This document shows, piece after piece, positions 7,851-16,087 of a stretch of 38,064 nt of DNA (position 1 is its first letter; each line of letters opens with the position of its first letter). Under the pieces are notes generated by a model. That model was not told where the DNA came from. It worked only from the letters and a program-made list of their open reading frames with translations, and searched no databases. This DNA is from an uncultured Collinsella sp. Lineage in GTDB: Bacteria; Actinomycetota; Coriobacteriia; Coriobacteriales; Coriobacteriaceae. The position numbers were made by a program, and so were the translations under genes. The stretch is from NCBI GenBank assembly GCA_959600835.1, contig CAUGNQ010000016.1:1-38064 (forward strand), written 5' to 3'.

Positions 7851-9881
7851 TTAAGCGTCAAGGAATCGTGCATCATGTGCATGCTTCTCGATGTACTCGC
7901 GGCGATAGCCGACCTCGGAACCCATCAGCTCGCGCACGGCGCGGTCCGCCACCACGGCGTCCTCGATCGACACGCGCTGCAGGATGCGGGTCTTGGGATC
8001 CATCGTCGTCGAGGCGAGCTGCTTGGGGTCCATCTCGCCCAGGCCCTTGTAGCGCTGGACGGTATAGCCCTTCCGCTTCTTGGTGATCTTGCCGTCCTTG
8101 GCCTTGCCGTCCTCGTCGTTGTCGTCGGGGTTCAGGCCCAGACTCTGGATGGTGTCGCGCAGGATCTCGTCTTCGGGCTGGCGGCCGTTGGGATACACGT
8201 AGTGGATCTTGTTGCGCACCTTAATGCCAAAGATGGGCGGGCAGGCAACATAGACGTAGCCGGCATCGATCAGCGGACGCATGTACTTGTAGAAGAACGT
8301 CAGCAGCAGGATGCGGATATGCGCACCGTCGACGTCTGCATCGGTCATGATGATGATCTTGTGGTAGCGCGCCTTGGTGATATCGAAGTCGCCGCCGTCG
8401 CCGGCACTCGTCGTGACGCCGCAGCCGATCGCGGTAATCAGCGACTGGATGGTGTCACTCGAGAACGCGCGATGGTCACCAACGCGTTCGACGTTCAGAA
8501 TCTTGCCGCGCAGGGGCAGAATCGCCTGGATGTCTCGGCGACGGCCGTCCTTGGCCGAACCGCCTGCCGAGTCGCCCTCTACGATGAAGAGCTCGGTCAG
8601 CTCGGCATCGCGCACCGAGCAGTCAGCGAGCTTACCGGGCAGGGACGCCGTCTCGAGCAGGCTCTTGCGGCGGGTCGCCTCGCGCGCCTTGCGGGCGGCG
8701 TTGCGCGCCTTGCAGGCCTGTTGCGCCTTCTTGACGATCTCGCGGGCGGGCTTGGGATGCTCCTCCAAGTAATCGGCGAGGCCGTCGGTCACGATCTTGA
8801 GCGTGAGCGCGCGCATATAGGAGCTACCGAGCTTGGCCTTGGTCTGCCCCTCAAACTGCGGATCGGGCAGCTTGACCGAGATAACGGCCGAAAGGCCCTC
8901 GCGCACATCGTCGCCGGTCAGGTTGGCGTCTTTTTCCTTGAGCAGGTTCTGTTTGCGCGCGTAGTCGTTGATCACGCGGGTGAGCGCGGTGCGGAAGCCC
9001 TCAAGGTGCATGCCGCCCTCGGGAGTGTAGATGTCGTTGGCAAACGACATGACGTTCTCGCCGTAGCCGCTATTCCACTGCAGGGAAACCTCGACCTCGC
9101 CCATCTTGGCCACGGGAGCGTCCGGGTCCGATTTGCCCTCGATGTAGATGGGCTCCTTAAAGGCCTCGGGGACGTCCTTGCCCTCGTTGAGGAACTTGAC
9201 GAAGTCGATGATGCCGCCCTCGTAGCAAAACTCCTCCACGTGGGGAGTCGCCTCGCGCTCGTCGGTCAGCACGATCTTGAGGTTCTTATTGAGGAACGCC
9301 GTCTCCTGCAGACGGTTGTGCAGCGTATCGAAATCGTAGATGCAGGTCTCGAAGATCTCGTCGTCGGGCCAGAAGGTGACGGTGGTACCCGTCGAATCCG
9401 AGGTGCCCACGACCTCCATCTTCTTGACGGTCTTGCCGCGCGAGAACTCCATCTCGTAGGTGTTGCCATCGCGACGAACCTGAACGACCACGCGCTTGGA
9501 CAGTGCGTTGACGACGGAGATGCCTACGCCGTGCAGGCCGCCCGAGACCTTATAGGCCGAGTTATCGAACTTACCGCCGGCGTGCAAGATCGTCATAACG
9601 ACCTCGAGCGTCGGGATCTTTTTAACAGGGTGCTCGTCGACGGGGATGCCGCGCCCGTTGTCGACGACCGTGATGGAGTTGTCGGCGTGGACCGTCACCT
9701 GGATCTCGGTGCAGAAACCGGCCATGGCCTCGTCGACGGAGTTGTCAACGATCTCCCACACCAGGTGATGCAGACCGCTGGCGCTCGTCGAGCCGATATA
9801 CATGCCCGGGCGCTTACGAACGGCCTCGAGACCTTCGAGAATCTTAATCTCGCCGCCATCGTAATCGTTTTCGTTTGCCAC
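7851..9881 (-). CDS. gyrB: DNA gyrase subunit B (676 aa)
   Basis: This is the ATPase subunit of gyrase. Visible motifs are RPGMYIGS, the GHKL ATP-binding boxes (DNGRGIPV and GGLHGVG), the TOPRIM Glu in EGDSAGGSA, and the DADVDG metal site. An in-frame TTG lies at 9899, but the GTG at 9881 is chosen because AAGGAGG lies immediately before it and the protein then begins close to the conserved fold. It is followed after 11 bp by gyrA, so the two subunits are co-translated in stoichiometric order. No topoisomerase IV genes are seen here; many Actinobacteria use gyrase as the sole type II topoisomerase. Confidence 0.97.
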   Translation of the reverse strand: MANENDYDGGEIKILEGLEAVRKRPGMYIGSTSASGLHHLVWEIVDNSVDEAMAGFCTEIQVTVHADNSITVVDNGRGIPVDEHPVKKIPTLEVVMTILHAGGKFDNSAYKVSGGLHGVGISVVNALSKRVVVQVRRDGNTYEMEFSRGKTVKKMEVVGTSDSTGTTVTFWPDDEIFETCIYDFDTLHNRLQETAFLNKNLKIVLTDEREATPHVEEFCYEGGIIDFVKFLNEGKDVPEAFKEPIYIEGKSDPDAPVAKMGEVEVSLQWNSGYGENVMSFANDIYTPEGGMHLEGFRTALTRVINDYARKQNLLKEKDANLTGDDVREGLSAVISVKLPDPQFEGQTKAKLGSSYMRALTLKIVTDGLADYLEEHPKPAREIVKKAQQACKARNAARKAREATRRKSLLETASLPGKLADCSVRDAELTELFIVEGDSAGGSAKDGRRRDIQAILPLRGKILNVERVGDHRAFSSDTIQSLITAIGCGVTTSAGDGGDFDITKARYHKIIIMTDADVDGAHIRILLLTFFYKYMRPLIDAGYVYVACPPIFGIKVRNKIHYVYPNGRQPEDEILRDTIQSLGLNPDDNDEDGKAKDGKITKKRKGYTVQRYKGLGEMDPKQLASTTMDPKTRILQRVSIEDAVVADRAVRELMGSEVGYRREYIEKHAHDARFLDA

Positions 9882-9930
9882 ACGTCCTCCTTCAGTCAAG
9901 AAAATGTGTACAGCCTTACTAGTTTATCGT

Positions 9931-9960
9931 AAAAAAATACCCTCGGGACCGAGGGTATTT
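9931..9960 (-). terminator. Terminator after the DUF721 gene
   Basis: On the minus strand AATACCCTCG and CGAGGGTATT form a 10-bp stem with a short loop, followed by seven T residues. It lies 27 bases past the DUF721 stop and about 50 bases before gyrB, so gyrBA probably has its own promoter or depends on readthrough. Confidence 0.85.
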
Positions 9961-9986
9961 GGCTCTACAAGGCCACCAGATGCGAT

Positions 9987-10550
9987 TTAAGGCTCTTTTT
10001 TGCTTTGCACGCCCTTGGCCCACTCGGCACTGGCTCTCATGGCATTCTCGAGGGCCTCGCGCAGTTTTTGGTCTTCGATGGGCGCCACCTGGCGCTCGAT
10101 CTCGGTGCACTCGGCCTCACTTAGGTCGGCGTGCGGGGCCGGCGGGCGCTCGGTCGTCGCCGGGCGCAGGCGCTCCTTGGCGGCGGGCGGCGTGTGACCG
10201 GGCGCGGTGGTTTTGAACACCAGGCCGTCCACATGCGCACCGGCGCGCTCCATGCGCGCGCGGATGATCTCGCGCAACAGCGTCATTTCCTGCGTCCACG
10301 AGGGCGAGTCGAGATACACCAGCAGCTCATTGGACTCGGGCAGGTAGCGCAGTCCCGTCACATGCCGCCCCTCGCGCGTGCCCGAGCACACCGCGTTCCA
10401 TGCGCGATAGACCGTGCGCGACTCCTCGGCGGCCTCCATCTGCGCACGGCGCTTAGGCGTTGCAGCCGCCAGGATGCGCTGGCGCTCTGCGTTCAAAAAC
10501 CCGCTGAAGGCGACTGTCTCGCTCTCGCGCTCGTAATTAGCACGTCTCAC
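9987..10550 (-). CDS. DciA-like DUF721 protein, putative replicative-helicase loader (187 aa)
   Basis: This belongs to the DUF721 family by position (recF-DUF721-gyrB, the usual actinobacterial order) and by the central block around residues 70-105 (ELLVYLDSPSWTQEM, then LREIIRARME). DUF721 members named DciA take the place of DnaC/DnaI in loading the DnaB helicase in many bacteria. The C-terminal part is Pro/Glu/Ala-rich and probably flexible. The GTG start lies inside recF (14-nt overlap) with AAGGTGG upstream, implying coupled translation. The family assignment is good; the loader function is carried over from studied homologues and is not shown here. Confidence 0.8.
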   Translation of the reverse strand: MRRANYERESETVAFSGFLNAERQRILAAATPKRRAQMEAAEESRTVYRAWNAVCSGTREGRHVTGLRYLPESNELLVYLDSPSWTQEMTLLREIIRARMERAGAHVDGLVFKTTAPGHTPPAAKERLRPATTERPPAPHADLSEAECTEIERQVAPIEDQKLREALENAMRASAEWAKGVQSKKEP

Positions 10551-11643
10551 CCATGCTCACCACCTTGGCTCGATCAAGCAGGTCATCGGTAAAGTACCCC
10601 AGGTTGGTCGTGGTTATGACCGTCTGGATATCATCGCCGATCAGCCGCAGGAAAGCGCCGCGACGCTCGCCGTCGAGCTCGCTCATCACGTCGTCCAAAA
10701 GCAGCAGTGGGGCGGTGCCCAGGACATCGCGAGCCACGGCAACCTCGGCCACCTTCCAGGACAGCACCAGCGTGCGCTGCTGTCCTTGGCTGGCAAATGA
10801 ACGGGCGGAGCGACCCGCCACGGTAAACTCAATCTCGTCGCGATGCGGTCCCACCAACGTCACGCCGCGGCGAATTTCCTCGTCGGCATGCTCGTCAAGG
10901 GCGGCCAGCATGCGCTCGTACGCCCAACCCTTCAGCTCTTCGCGATCCTCGACCTGGGGCAAAGCCCCCAGCGTGGACGCATAGGTCACGTTGGCGGCCT
11001 CACCTGACGCTACTTGCCCGTAGGCAGTGTGCACATGGCCCGCCAGCCGGTCGAGCAGGGCCAACCGGTGCACGAGCAGGGCCGAGCCCGCGCGGGCAAT
11101 CGAATCGTTCCACGCGCCGAGCATCTCGCGGCAGCACCAGGTCTCCTTGAGCAAGGCGTTACGCTGGGTCACGCAGCGCCCATAGGTGCTCGCAAGATCG
11201 GCATAGCGTGCGCTCAGTTGCATGCCAAAGTCATCGAGGGCGGCGCGGCGCACACTGGCGCCACGCTTAACCATGTCCAGATGGTCGGGGCAAAACAGCA
11301 CGCTCGGAAGAACCCCGCGCACACCGGCGGCAGAGCATCTCTTGCCGTTGCGGCTAAACGAGCGCTTACCGTCCTCCGCGCTCAATCCCATATCAAGCAC
11401 GCGGCCGTCGCCCTCGAGCCTCAGCTCGATCTTGCACGAGCCCACGCCGTCATGGACGAGCTCGGCTGCGGTCGGATGCCTAAACGAGGCGCCACTCGTC
11501 AGCAGCTGCAGCGCCTCTATGAGATTGGTCTTTCCCGCCGCGTTGGGTCCCGCAAGTATCGTCACGCCCTCGTCCAGGGCAAGGTGATAGCTATCGAAGC
11601 TGCGGTAGTGCGCGACGGAAAGATCGCGGGCGAACATGGTCAT
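10537..11643 (-). CDS. recF: DNA replication and repair protein RecF (368 aa)
   Basis: This is an SMC-like ABC ATPase that helps load RecA at gapped DNA and supports restart of stalled forks. The Walker A motif is GPNAAGKT at residues 32-39. The ABC signature lies in FASQGQQRTLVLS, and Walker B with the D-loop reads LLLLDDVMSELD. The length is normal for RecF. The start is one of two nearby ATGs (11643 or 11637). No clear ribosome binding site precedes either, so translation is probably coupled to dnaN, whose stop is 9 bp upstream. Confidence 0.95.
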   Translation of the reverse strand: MTMFARDLSVAHYRSFDSYHLALDEGVTILAGPNAAGKTNLIEALQLLTSGASFRHPTAAELVHDGVGSCKIELRLEGDGRVLDMGLSAEDGKRSFSRNGKRCSAAGVRGVLPSVLFCPDHLDMVKRGASVRRAALDDFGMQLSARYADLASTYGRCVTQRNALLKETWCCREMLGAWNDSIARAGSALLVHRLALLDRLAGHVHTAYGQVASGEAANVTYASTLGALPQVEDREELKGWAYERMLAALDEHADEEIRRGVTLVGPHRDEIEFTVAGRSARSFASQGQQRTLVLSWKVAEVAVARDVLGTAPLLLLDDVMSELDGERRGAFLRLIGDDIQTVITTTNLGYFTDDLLDRAKVVSMGETC

Positions 11644-11652
11644 GGCGCAGCG

Positions 11653-12756
11653 CTAGATGCGGACCGGCATGACCAGGTACAGGTAGTTGATCTTGTCGTA
11701 GGACTTAAAGATGCCCGCCTGCGAGTAGCTCTTGAGCTCCAGCGTGATCTCCTTCTCCTTGGACAGGGCATTGAGGCAGCCGAAGATGTAGTGGTAGTTG
11801 AAGGCGATGGTACCCGACTCGCCCTCGGCCTCGACATCGATCGTCTCCTGCGCAAGGTCCTGGTCATTGGAAATGGAGGACAGGCCCATCTGCCCGTTCT
11901 CGACATCGATCTCGAACTTGACGGCGGGGTTGGCGCTCGCGATAACGGCCACGCGCTTGAGGGCGGCGTTAAAGGCGGCGACGTCGATCTTGACGCTCGT
12001 CACGCACGAATCGGGGATGAGCTGCTTGTAGTTGGGGTACACGCCCTCGATGCGACGCGACACGTAGGTGGTGTTGCCGGCCTCGAAGACGACCTGGGTG
12101 TCGGTAGCCCCGATCATGATGGTCGCTTGGCTGGCCATGATGTTCAGCGCGTCGTTAAAGGCGTCAGCCGGAACGTTGAGCTCAAAGGAGCCCTCGAGGG
12201 TCGAGGTCTCGACCTGCGTATCGCACACGGCCAAGCGGAAGGAATCGGTCGCTACCAGGCGTACGGTGTTGTTCTCGACCTTCATGTGCACGCCGCCCAG
12301 GATGGGGCGAGCCTTGTCGGTCGAGGTGACGCGCCACACGCGGCCGACCATTTCGGACAAGACATCGGTCGGCAGCTCCACGGCACTCTCGATGGCATAG
12401 GCCGGAAACTCGGGGAAGTCATTGGCATCGAGCGTGTTCAGGCGGAAAGAGCTCTTCTCGCAACCAATCAGCACCTGGCGCTCGGACAGCTCAAAGGTAA
12501 CCGGGGCATCGGGGAGGGTCTTGGTGATATTGGAGAGCATCTTACAGGGAATAACCATCTCGCCCTCTTCTTCGACATGCGCCGCGATGCGATGACGGAT
12601 CGAGATGGTGTAGTTAGAGGTCTGGAATTCCAAGATGCCGTCTTGGGCCTTAACGAGCACGCCCGACAGGATGGGGAGGGTGGATGCCGAAGCGACACCC
12701 TTCATAACGACGCCGATGGCTTGTGTAAGCGAGCTCTGGCTGACGGTGAACTTCAT
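11653..12756 (-). CDS. dnaN: DNA polymerase III sliding clamp, beta subunit (367 aa)
   Basis: This is the ring-shaped processivity clamp of the replicative polymerase. The whole three-domain beta-clamp sequence is recognisable, from MKFTVSQSSLTQAI to the conserved C-terminal YLVMPVRI. The last residues pack near the partner-binding cleft. The ATG has AAAGG about nine bases upstream. The 238-bp gap to dnaA holds the proposed oriC, so the promoter must lie within or beside the origin. It heads the dnaN-recF-DUF721 run. Confidence 0.97.
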   Translation of the reverse strand: MKFTVSQSSLTQAIGVVMKGVASASTLPILSGVLVKAQDGILEFQTSNYTISIRHRIAAHVEEEGEMVIPCKMLSNITKTLPDAPVTFELSERQVLIGCEKSSFRLNTLDANDFPEFPAYAIESAVELPTDVLSEMVGRVWRVTSTDKARPILGGVHMKVENNTVRLVATDSFRLAVCDTQVETSTLEGSFELNVPADAFNDALNIMASQATIMIGATDTQVVFEAGNTTYVSRRIEGVYPNYKQLIPDSCVTSVKIDVAAFNAALKRVAVIASANPAVKFEIDVENGQMGLSSISNDQDLAQETIDVEAEGESGTIAFNYHYIFGCLNALSKEKEITLELKSYSQAGIFKSYDKINYLYLVMPVRI

Positions 12757-12803
12757 CTTTTAATACCTTTCTATAGATATAAATATCTTAATAATAGTAA
12801 TAG
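12757..12803. other. AT-rich duplex unwinding element with five DnaA-trios
   Basis: The 47 bases are overwhelmingly A and T in a GC-rich chromosome. The DnaA-trio block 12789-12803 sits at the edge nearest the boxes, as needed for a DnaA filament to extend from double-stranded boxes onto a single strand. The site also overlaps the dnaN leader, so unwinding and dnaN transcription may affect each other; that is inference. Confidence 0.7.
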
Positions 12804-12994
12804 CACTGACGAAACTGTTGATTACTCCCAAAGACGCAGGTCAGACCCAGAAAGAGAATCGACAGCAACCTGTGTGCAACAGGGGTGGTTTTCCACGTTC
12901 AAAACCTGCGCAAAACTTTTCATCACCGCGGGTTGGGTTTTAGACACCTTATGCCCGTGGTTTCGACAAGTTTTCAACAGGTGTCTCTATTTCC
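12757..12994. other. Probable chromosomal replication origin (oriC) between dnaA and dnaN
   Basis: Reading right to left away from the dnaA stop there are DnaA-box-like sites at 12971-12979 (TTTTCAACA), 12907-12915 (minus-strand TTTTGCGCA), 12889-12897 (TTTTCCACG), 12873-12881 (minus-strand TGTTGCACA) and 12816-12824 (minus-strand TAATCAACA). After a 12-base spacer comes TAATAATAGTAATAG at 12789-12803, five contiguous 5'-TA(A/G)-3' triplets. An almost pure AT tract then runs to dnaN. This order of boxes, spacer, trios and unwinding element matches the DnaA-trio origin layout known in Bacillus subtilis, with the same orientation to dnaA and dnaN. Confidence 0.8.
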
Positions 12995-14719
12995 CTACGA
13001 GCGCAGTGTAATTTTATCGCGCAGCGACTTGAGGTCTTCGGTGACGGTGCGGTCTTCCTGGATCATCTTCTGGACCTTTTTGTAGCTCGTGCTGACGGTC
13101 GAGTGGTTGCGGTTGCCAAATTCGGCGCCCACCGCCGTGGTCGTCATCTCGCACATCTCGATGGCCAGATAGATGGCAATATGGCGTGCTTTGGCGATAT
13201 TGGCGTTGCGACGCGGGCCGATGAGCTCCTCGTGCGTCACGCCGTACTGCTCTTCGATGACGGACTGAACCGTCTGGACGTTGATCTTTTTGGCCGATGT
13301 GTCGAAGTACTGGCTGGCGATGGCGTCGATATCGTCAAAGGTGAGCTCCCCGCCCTCGCGCTCGCGGTCGCCCGCCTCGCCGGCGCAGCGCTCGCAAAAG
13401 CTCTCGAGTTCGCGGATGTTGGTGCCCGAGACCTCGGCCATGTGTTTAAAGTGGTCGTCGGTCAGGTGCCCGCTGTCGCCCCCATAGGCCGCCAGCAGCG
13501 AGTCGTCGCCTGCCTCGGGAGCGGCGACGATGGTGTTCTCGTAATAGCGCTGCAAGATCTTGTATTTCATCTCGTAGCTGGGCTCTGCGACCAGGCAGAG
13601 CATGCCGGCGTTGAAGCGGCTGGTCAGACGCTCGTCCATGCTCAGGTCCTTGGGGGCGCGGTCTGCCGCGATGACGACCTTCTTGTTGTTGCGGATGAAC
13701 TCGTCCATGAGCTGGAAAAAGTAGTCCACGCTCGCGCGCTTGCCGATGATGTTTTGGATGTCATCGATGATGAGCACGTCCACGCCGTGGTATGCCTGCA
13801 TGATAGGGGCGTTGCTCTTCTTTTGGCGGTCGAACTCGGTCATCAGGTCGTCCAGATATGCCTGGGAGTTGGCATACTTGACCTTGATCTCGGGCGACTT
13901 CTCGGCGAGCTCGTTTTTGATGGCAAGCAGCAGGTGCGTCTTGCCCAGGCCCGATTTGCCGTAGATGAACAGTGATGTGCACGTGCCACGCTCGTCCGCG
14001 AGGGCGGCAAACTTGAGTGCCGAGCGATAGGCATGGCTGTTCTCGGGGCCGTAGACAAAGTTCTCAAAGGTAAATTTTGAGTTCGCGGCGAGCGGGGCTC
14101 CATCCGCATTCTGCTCGGCCGGTACGGTCGGTGCCGGCATGGGTGAAGCGGGGGTCGCAGCTTGCGTGGACTTAGTCGGCGCTCCGCCCTTCATCTGGTT
14201 CATCATGCGACGAAAATCATCGGCCGAGAGCGTGTTCTTGATTGCAATGCCCGAATCCGCGCCCGCCGCTGCGTCGTGAGCGATAGGCATGTGCGTGACG
14301 GGTGCGTTCGTTGACGTCGCCGCCGCGGTCGGCAACGGTGCCATGGTTTCACGGGAAACATCGCCGTGCTGGTGCTCGATTGTCGGCACGTCGCCTGCGG
14401 AGGCCGGCACCGCCGGGGAGGCAGCGGGAGCCGCGGCGGGCGCCGTCGCAGCAGCGGATTCCGCCACGGCTCCTTGCGGTGCCACGATGTCGAGCGCAAT
14501 CGGTGCAAAGGCGATTTCTTCCAGATAGGCCTCAATAGTCGGCTGATGCTTTTTGAGCTGCGCGATGGCAAAGCGCGAGGGGGCCTCGATCGTGAGCGTA
14601 TCTTCGGTCAGGCTTATGGCGCGCGATTGCCCCAGCATGTTGATGAGGCGTGCATCTCGGCCGTCGCGCTGGCAAAAGGCGATGGCATCCCCCAGGATGA
14701 TGCTTGCTTCCTCGTCCAC
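12995..14719 (-). CDS. dnaA: Chromosomal replication initiator DnaA (574 aa)
   Basis: This is the AAA+ initiator that binds oriC and melts it. Domain I covers about residues 1-78. An unusually long Ala/Pro-rich linker (domain II) covers about 80-214. The AAA+ domain carries Walker A GKSGLGKT at 254-261 and Walker B VLIIDDIQ. C-terminal domain IV has the signature GNRNHSTV at 535-542. In E. coli this reads GGRDHTTV; Asn538 here replaces Asp433, a residue reported to contact bases of the DnaA box. The GTG start has GGGAGAG three bases away. The linker coding sequence contains a near-parS palindrome at 14345-14360. It lies 15 bp after the GHKL/winged-helix gene and is probably co-transcribed with it. 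Confidence 0.97.
   Translation of the reverse strand: MDEEASIILGDAIAFCQRDGRDARLINMLGQSRAISLTEDTLTIEAPSRFAIAQLKKHQPTIEAYLEEIAFAPIALDIVAPQGAVAESAAATAPAAAPAASPAVPASAGDVPTIEHQHGDVSRETMAPLPTAAATSTNAPVTHMPIAHDAAAGADSGIAIKNTLSADDFRRMMNQMKGGAPTKSTQAATPASPMPAPTVPAEQNADGAPLAANSKFTFENFVYGPENSHAYRSALKFAALADERGTCTSLFIYGKSGLGKTHLLLAIKNELAEKSPEIKVKYANSQAYLDDLMTEFDRQKKSNAPIMQAYHGVDVLIIDDIQNIIGKRASVDYFFQLMDEFIRNNKKVVIAADRAPKDLSMDERLTSRFNAGMLCLVAEPSYEMKYKILQRYYENTIVAAPEAGDDSLLAAYGGDSGHLTDDHFKHMAEVSGTNIRELESFCERCAGEAGDREREGGELTFDDIDAIASQYFDTSAKKINVQTVQSVIEEQYGVTHEELIGPRRNANIAKARHIAIYLAIEMCEMTTTAVGAEFGNRNHSTVSTSYKKVQKMIQEDRTVTEDLKSLRDKITLRS
14345..14360. other. Imperfect parS-like palindrome inside dnaA
   Basis: GGTTTCACGGGAAACA differs from the parS sites beside parA (TGTTTCACGTGAAACA) at two of 16 positions. 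It encodes the VSRET segment (residues 121-125) of the DnaA linker. Weak parS sites within genes are known in other bacteria; binding of ParB here is not established. Confidence 0.4.
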
Positions 14720-14734
14720 TGTCTCTCCCGTTCT

Positions 14735-16087
14735 TTAGCTCTGAGCTCGCACGCGAGCGGCGCCGAGTTCGGTCAGATGGTATTTCTGGCCATGCTTGAT
14801 GACCAAGCCGGCCTGCGCCAAGTCATTGAGCGTGCGTGACCAAGTGGGTGCCGAGTTTCCAAACGCCCTCGCCAGATCGGTAGCACCGCACGCTTGATTT
14901 TGCGCCAGATAGCCCAGCGCGGCGTTGCCGCGATCGCTTACGAACACGTCCGGTTGTGGCTGCGCATACTGATTTGCTGCATTAGGATACATCATTTGAG
15001 CTGCTGGTTGTTGAGAACTCTGCATCGGCGGCATTTGCTGTTGAAAACTTTGAGGCCACTGTTGGTAAGGCTGCGGAGTCATCTGCTGGGCCCAGGGGTT
15101 GTACTGCTGCTGCGGCATCTGCTGGTACGGCTGCTGATATCCCTGCTGGTACTGCTGCGGGAACTGCTGGCTATACCCCAGTGGTGGCATCTGCTGATAT
15201 GGATATCCCTGTTGGTACGGCTGATAGCCCATTTGCTGGCCACCCGGTGCCCCCGTCGCCTGCTGCATTGCGGCTGTGTCCTGAGCCGCCAGTGGCATGG
15301 CTTCTTGCATGCTTGGCGGCATCGACATCGATGCCGCCTGGGGCTCTTGTGTAGGAAGCATTCCGGGCTGCTGCATCTGCCCCACGGGGGGCTGCATCTG
15401 CTGCGTTGCCATGGGCTGCTGCGCAAAAGCTCTCGGCAGGGGATATGTGGGCTGCTCCGTCTCGGGCCGCACGGCAGCACCGCGTCCGCCGGCACGCTCG
15501 ATTTCCTGCACGCGTTTAGGGTTCAGGCTTACCGTAACCACGGTTCCGTTGCCCATGTTGTCCTCGATGGATACGGCACCGCCGGCGTTTTCCAAATACT
15601 CCTGCACCATGGGAAACCCTGCTCCGGTTCCACGGATATAGCGCTTCATCTTGCTGTTTGCGCTGGTAACGCCAAAGTCGAAAGCGCGTTCCTTGTCGTC
15701 GATGCCGGGTCCTTGATCGGCAAAGCGGATGGTGTCTCCGCCGTCCAGAATCGAGATGATGGGCTCGGCAAAGTGTGCGTGGATAAAGTTTTCGACAATC
15801 TCGCGGATGACCATGAGCGAGATATGGCCACCTTGCTCTTTCATACACTGGTAGACGGTGTTGGTCGTCTCTTCCAAATACGTGCGGACATCTTGCGGCT
15901 CAATGACGATCACACGCGGTGTCGACAGCATGTCGTCATAGACGGCGATGCGTGCGGCGTACATGGCTTTTGGCGCCTGCGTGGTCGTCTGCTCGCCTTC
16001 CTCACGCTCTTCGCGCACGCCGGTGATGTGCTCGTTGTCGGGTGCCGGGTCTCCGGAATCGACCATGGTGTAAAAGTCGTCAGACAT
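14735..16087 (-). CDS. GHKL ATPase with prion-like linker and winged-helix domain, upstream of dnaA (450 aa)
   Basis: I do not recognise a named protein. Residues about 85-190 form a GHKL (histidine-kinase-type) ATP-binding fold: N-box REIVENFIHAHF with Glu96 and Asn100, G1 box DQGPGID at 124-130, and G2 box GTGAGF at 153-158. No phosphoacceptor-His dimerisation domain or membrane segment is present, so it looks like an anti-sigma or serine-kinase-type module and not a sensor kinase. Residues about 208-380 are dominated by Gln, Pro, Tyr and Met (for example YQQGYQQPYQQMPQQQ), a prion-like low-complexity tract. Residues about 381-450 look like a winged helix (ATDLARAFGNSAPTWSRTLNDL, shown in part) that could bind DNA. 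It lies 15 bp before dnaA, probably in one operon, with a DnaA-box-like cluster upstream. A role in initiation control is inference. Confidence 0.8.
   Translation of the reverse strand: MSDDFYTMVDSGDPAPDNEHITGVREEREEGEQTTTQAPKAMYAARIAVYDDMLSTPRVIVIEPQDVRTYLEETTNTVYQCMKEQGGHISLMVIREIVENFIHAHFAEPIISILDGGDTIRFADQGPGIDDKERAFDFGVTSANSKMKRYIRGTGAGFPMVQEYLENAGGAVSIEDNMGNGTVVTVSLNPKRVQEIERAGGRGAAVRPETEQPTYPLPRAFAQQPMATQQMQPPVGQMQQPGMLPTQEPQAASMSMPPSMQEAMPLAAQDTAAMQQATGAPGGQQMGYQPYQQGYPYQQMPPLGYSQQFPQQYQQGYQQPYQQMPQQQYNPWAQQMTPQPYQQWPQSFQQQMPPMQSSQQPAAQMMYPNAANQYAQPQPDVFVSDRGNAALGYLAQNQACGATDLARAFGNSAPTWSRTLNDLAQAGLVIKHGQKYHLTELGAARVRAQS

Noticed and set aside
7875..9932. 685-codon plus-strand open frame opposite gyrB
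   Set aside because: It lies wholly antisense to gyrB, is rich in Leu, Val, Asp and Gly as expected from mirrored GC-rich codons, and has no recognisable domain. Similar long frames opposite gyrA, dnaN, dnaA, the M28-like gene and purB were rejected for the same reason.
14735..16087. Sensor histidine kinase of a two-component system
   Set aside because: There is no membrane segment, no H-box and no adjacent response regulator; only the ATP-binding fold is shared.
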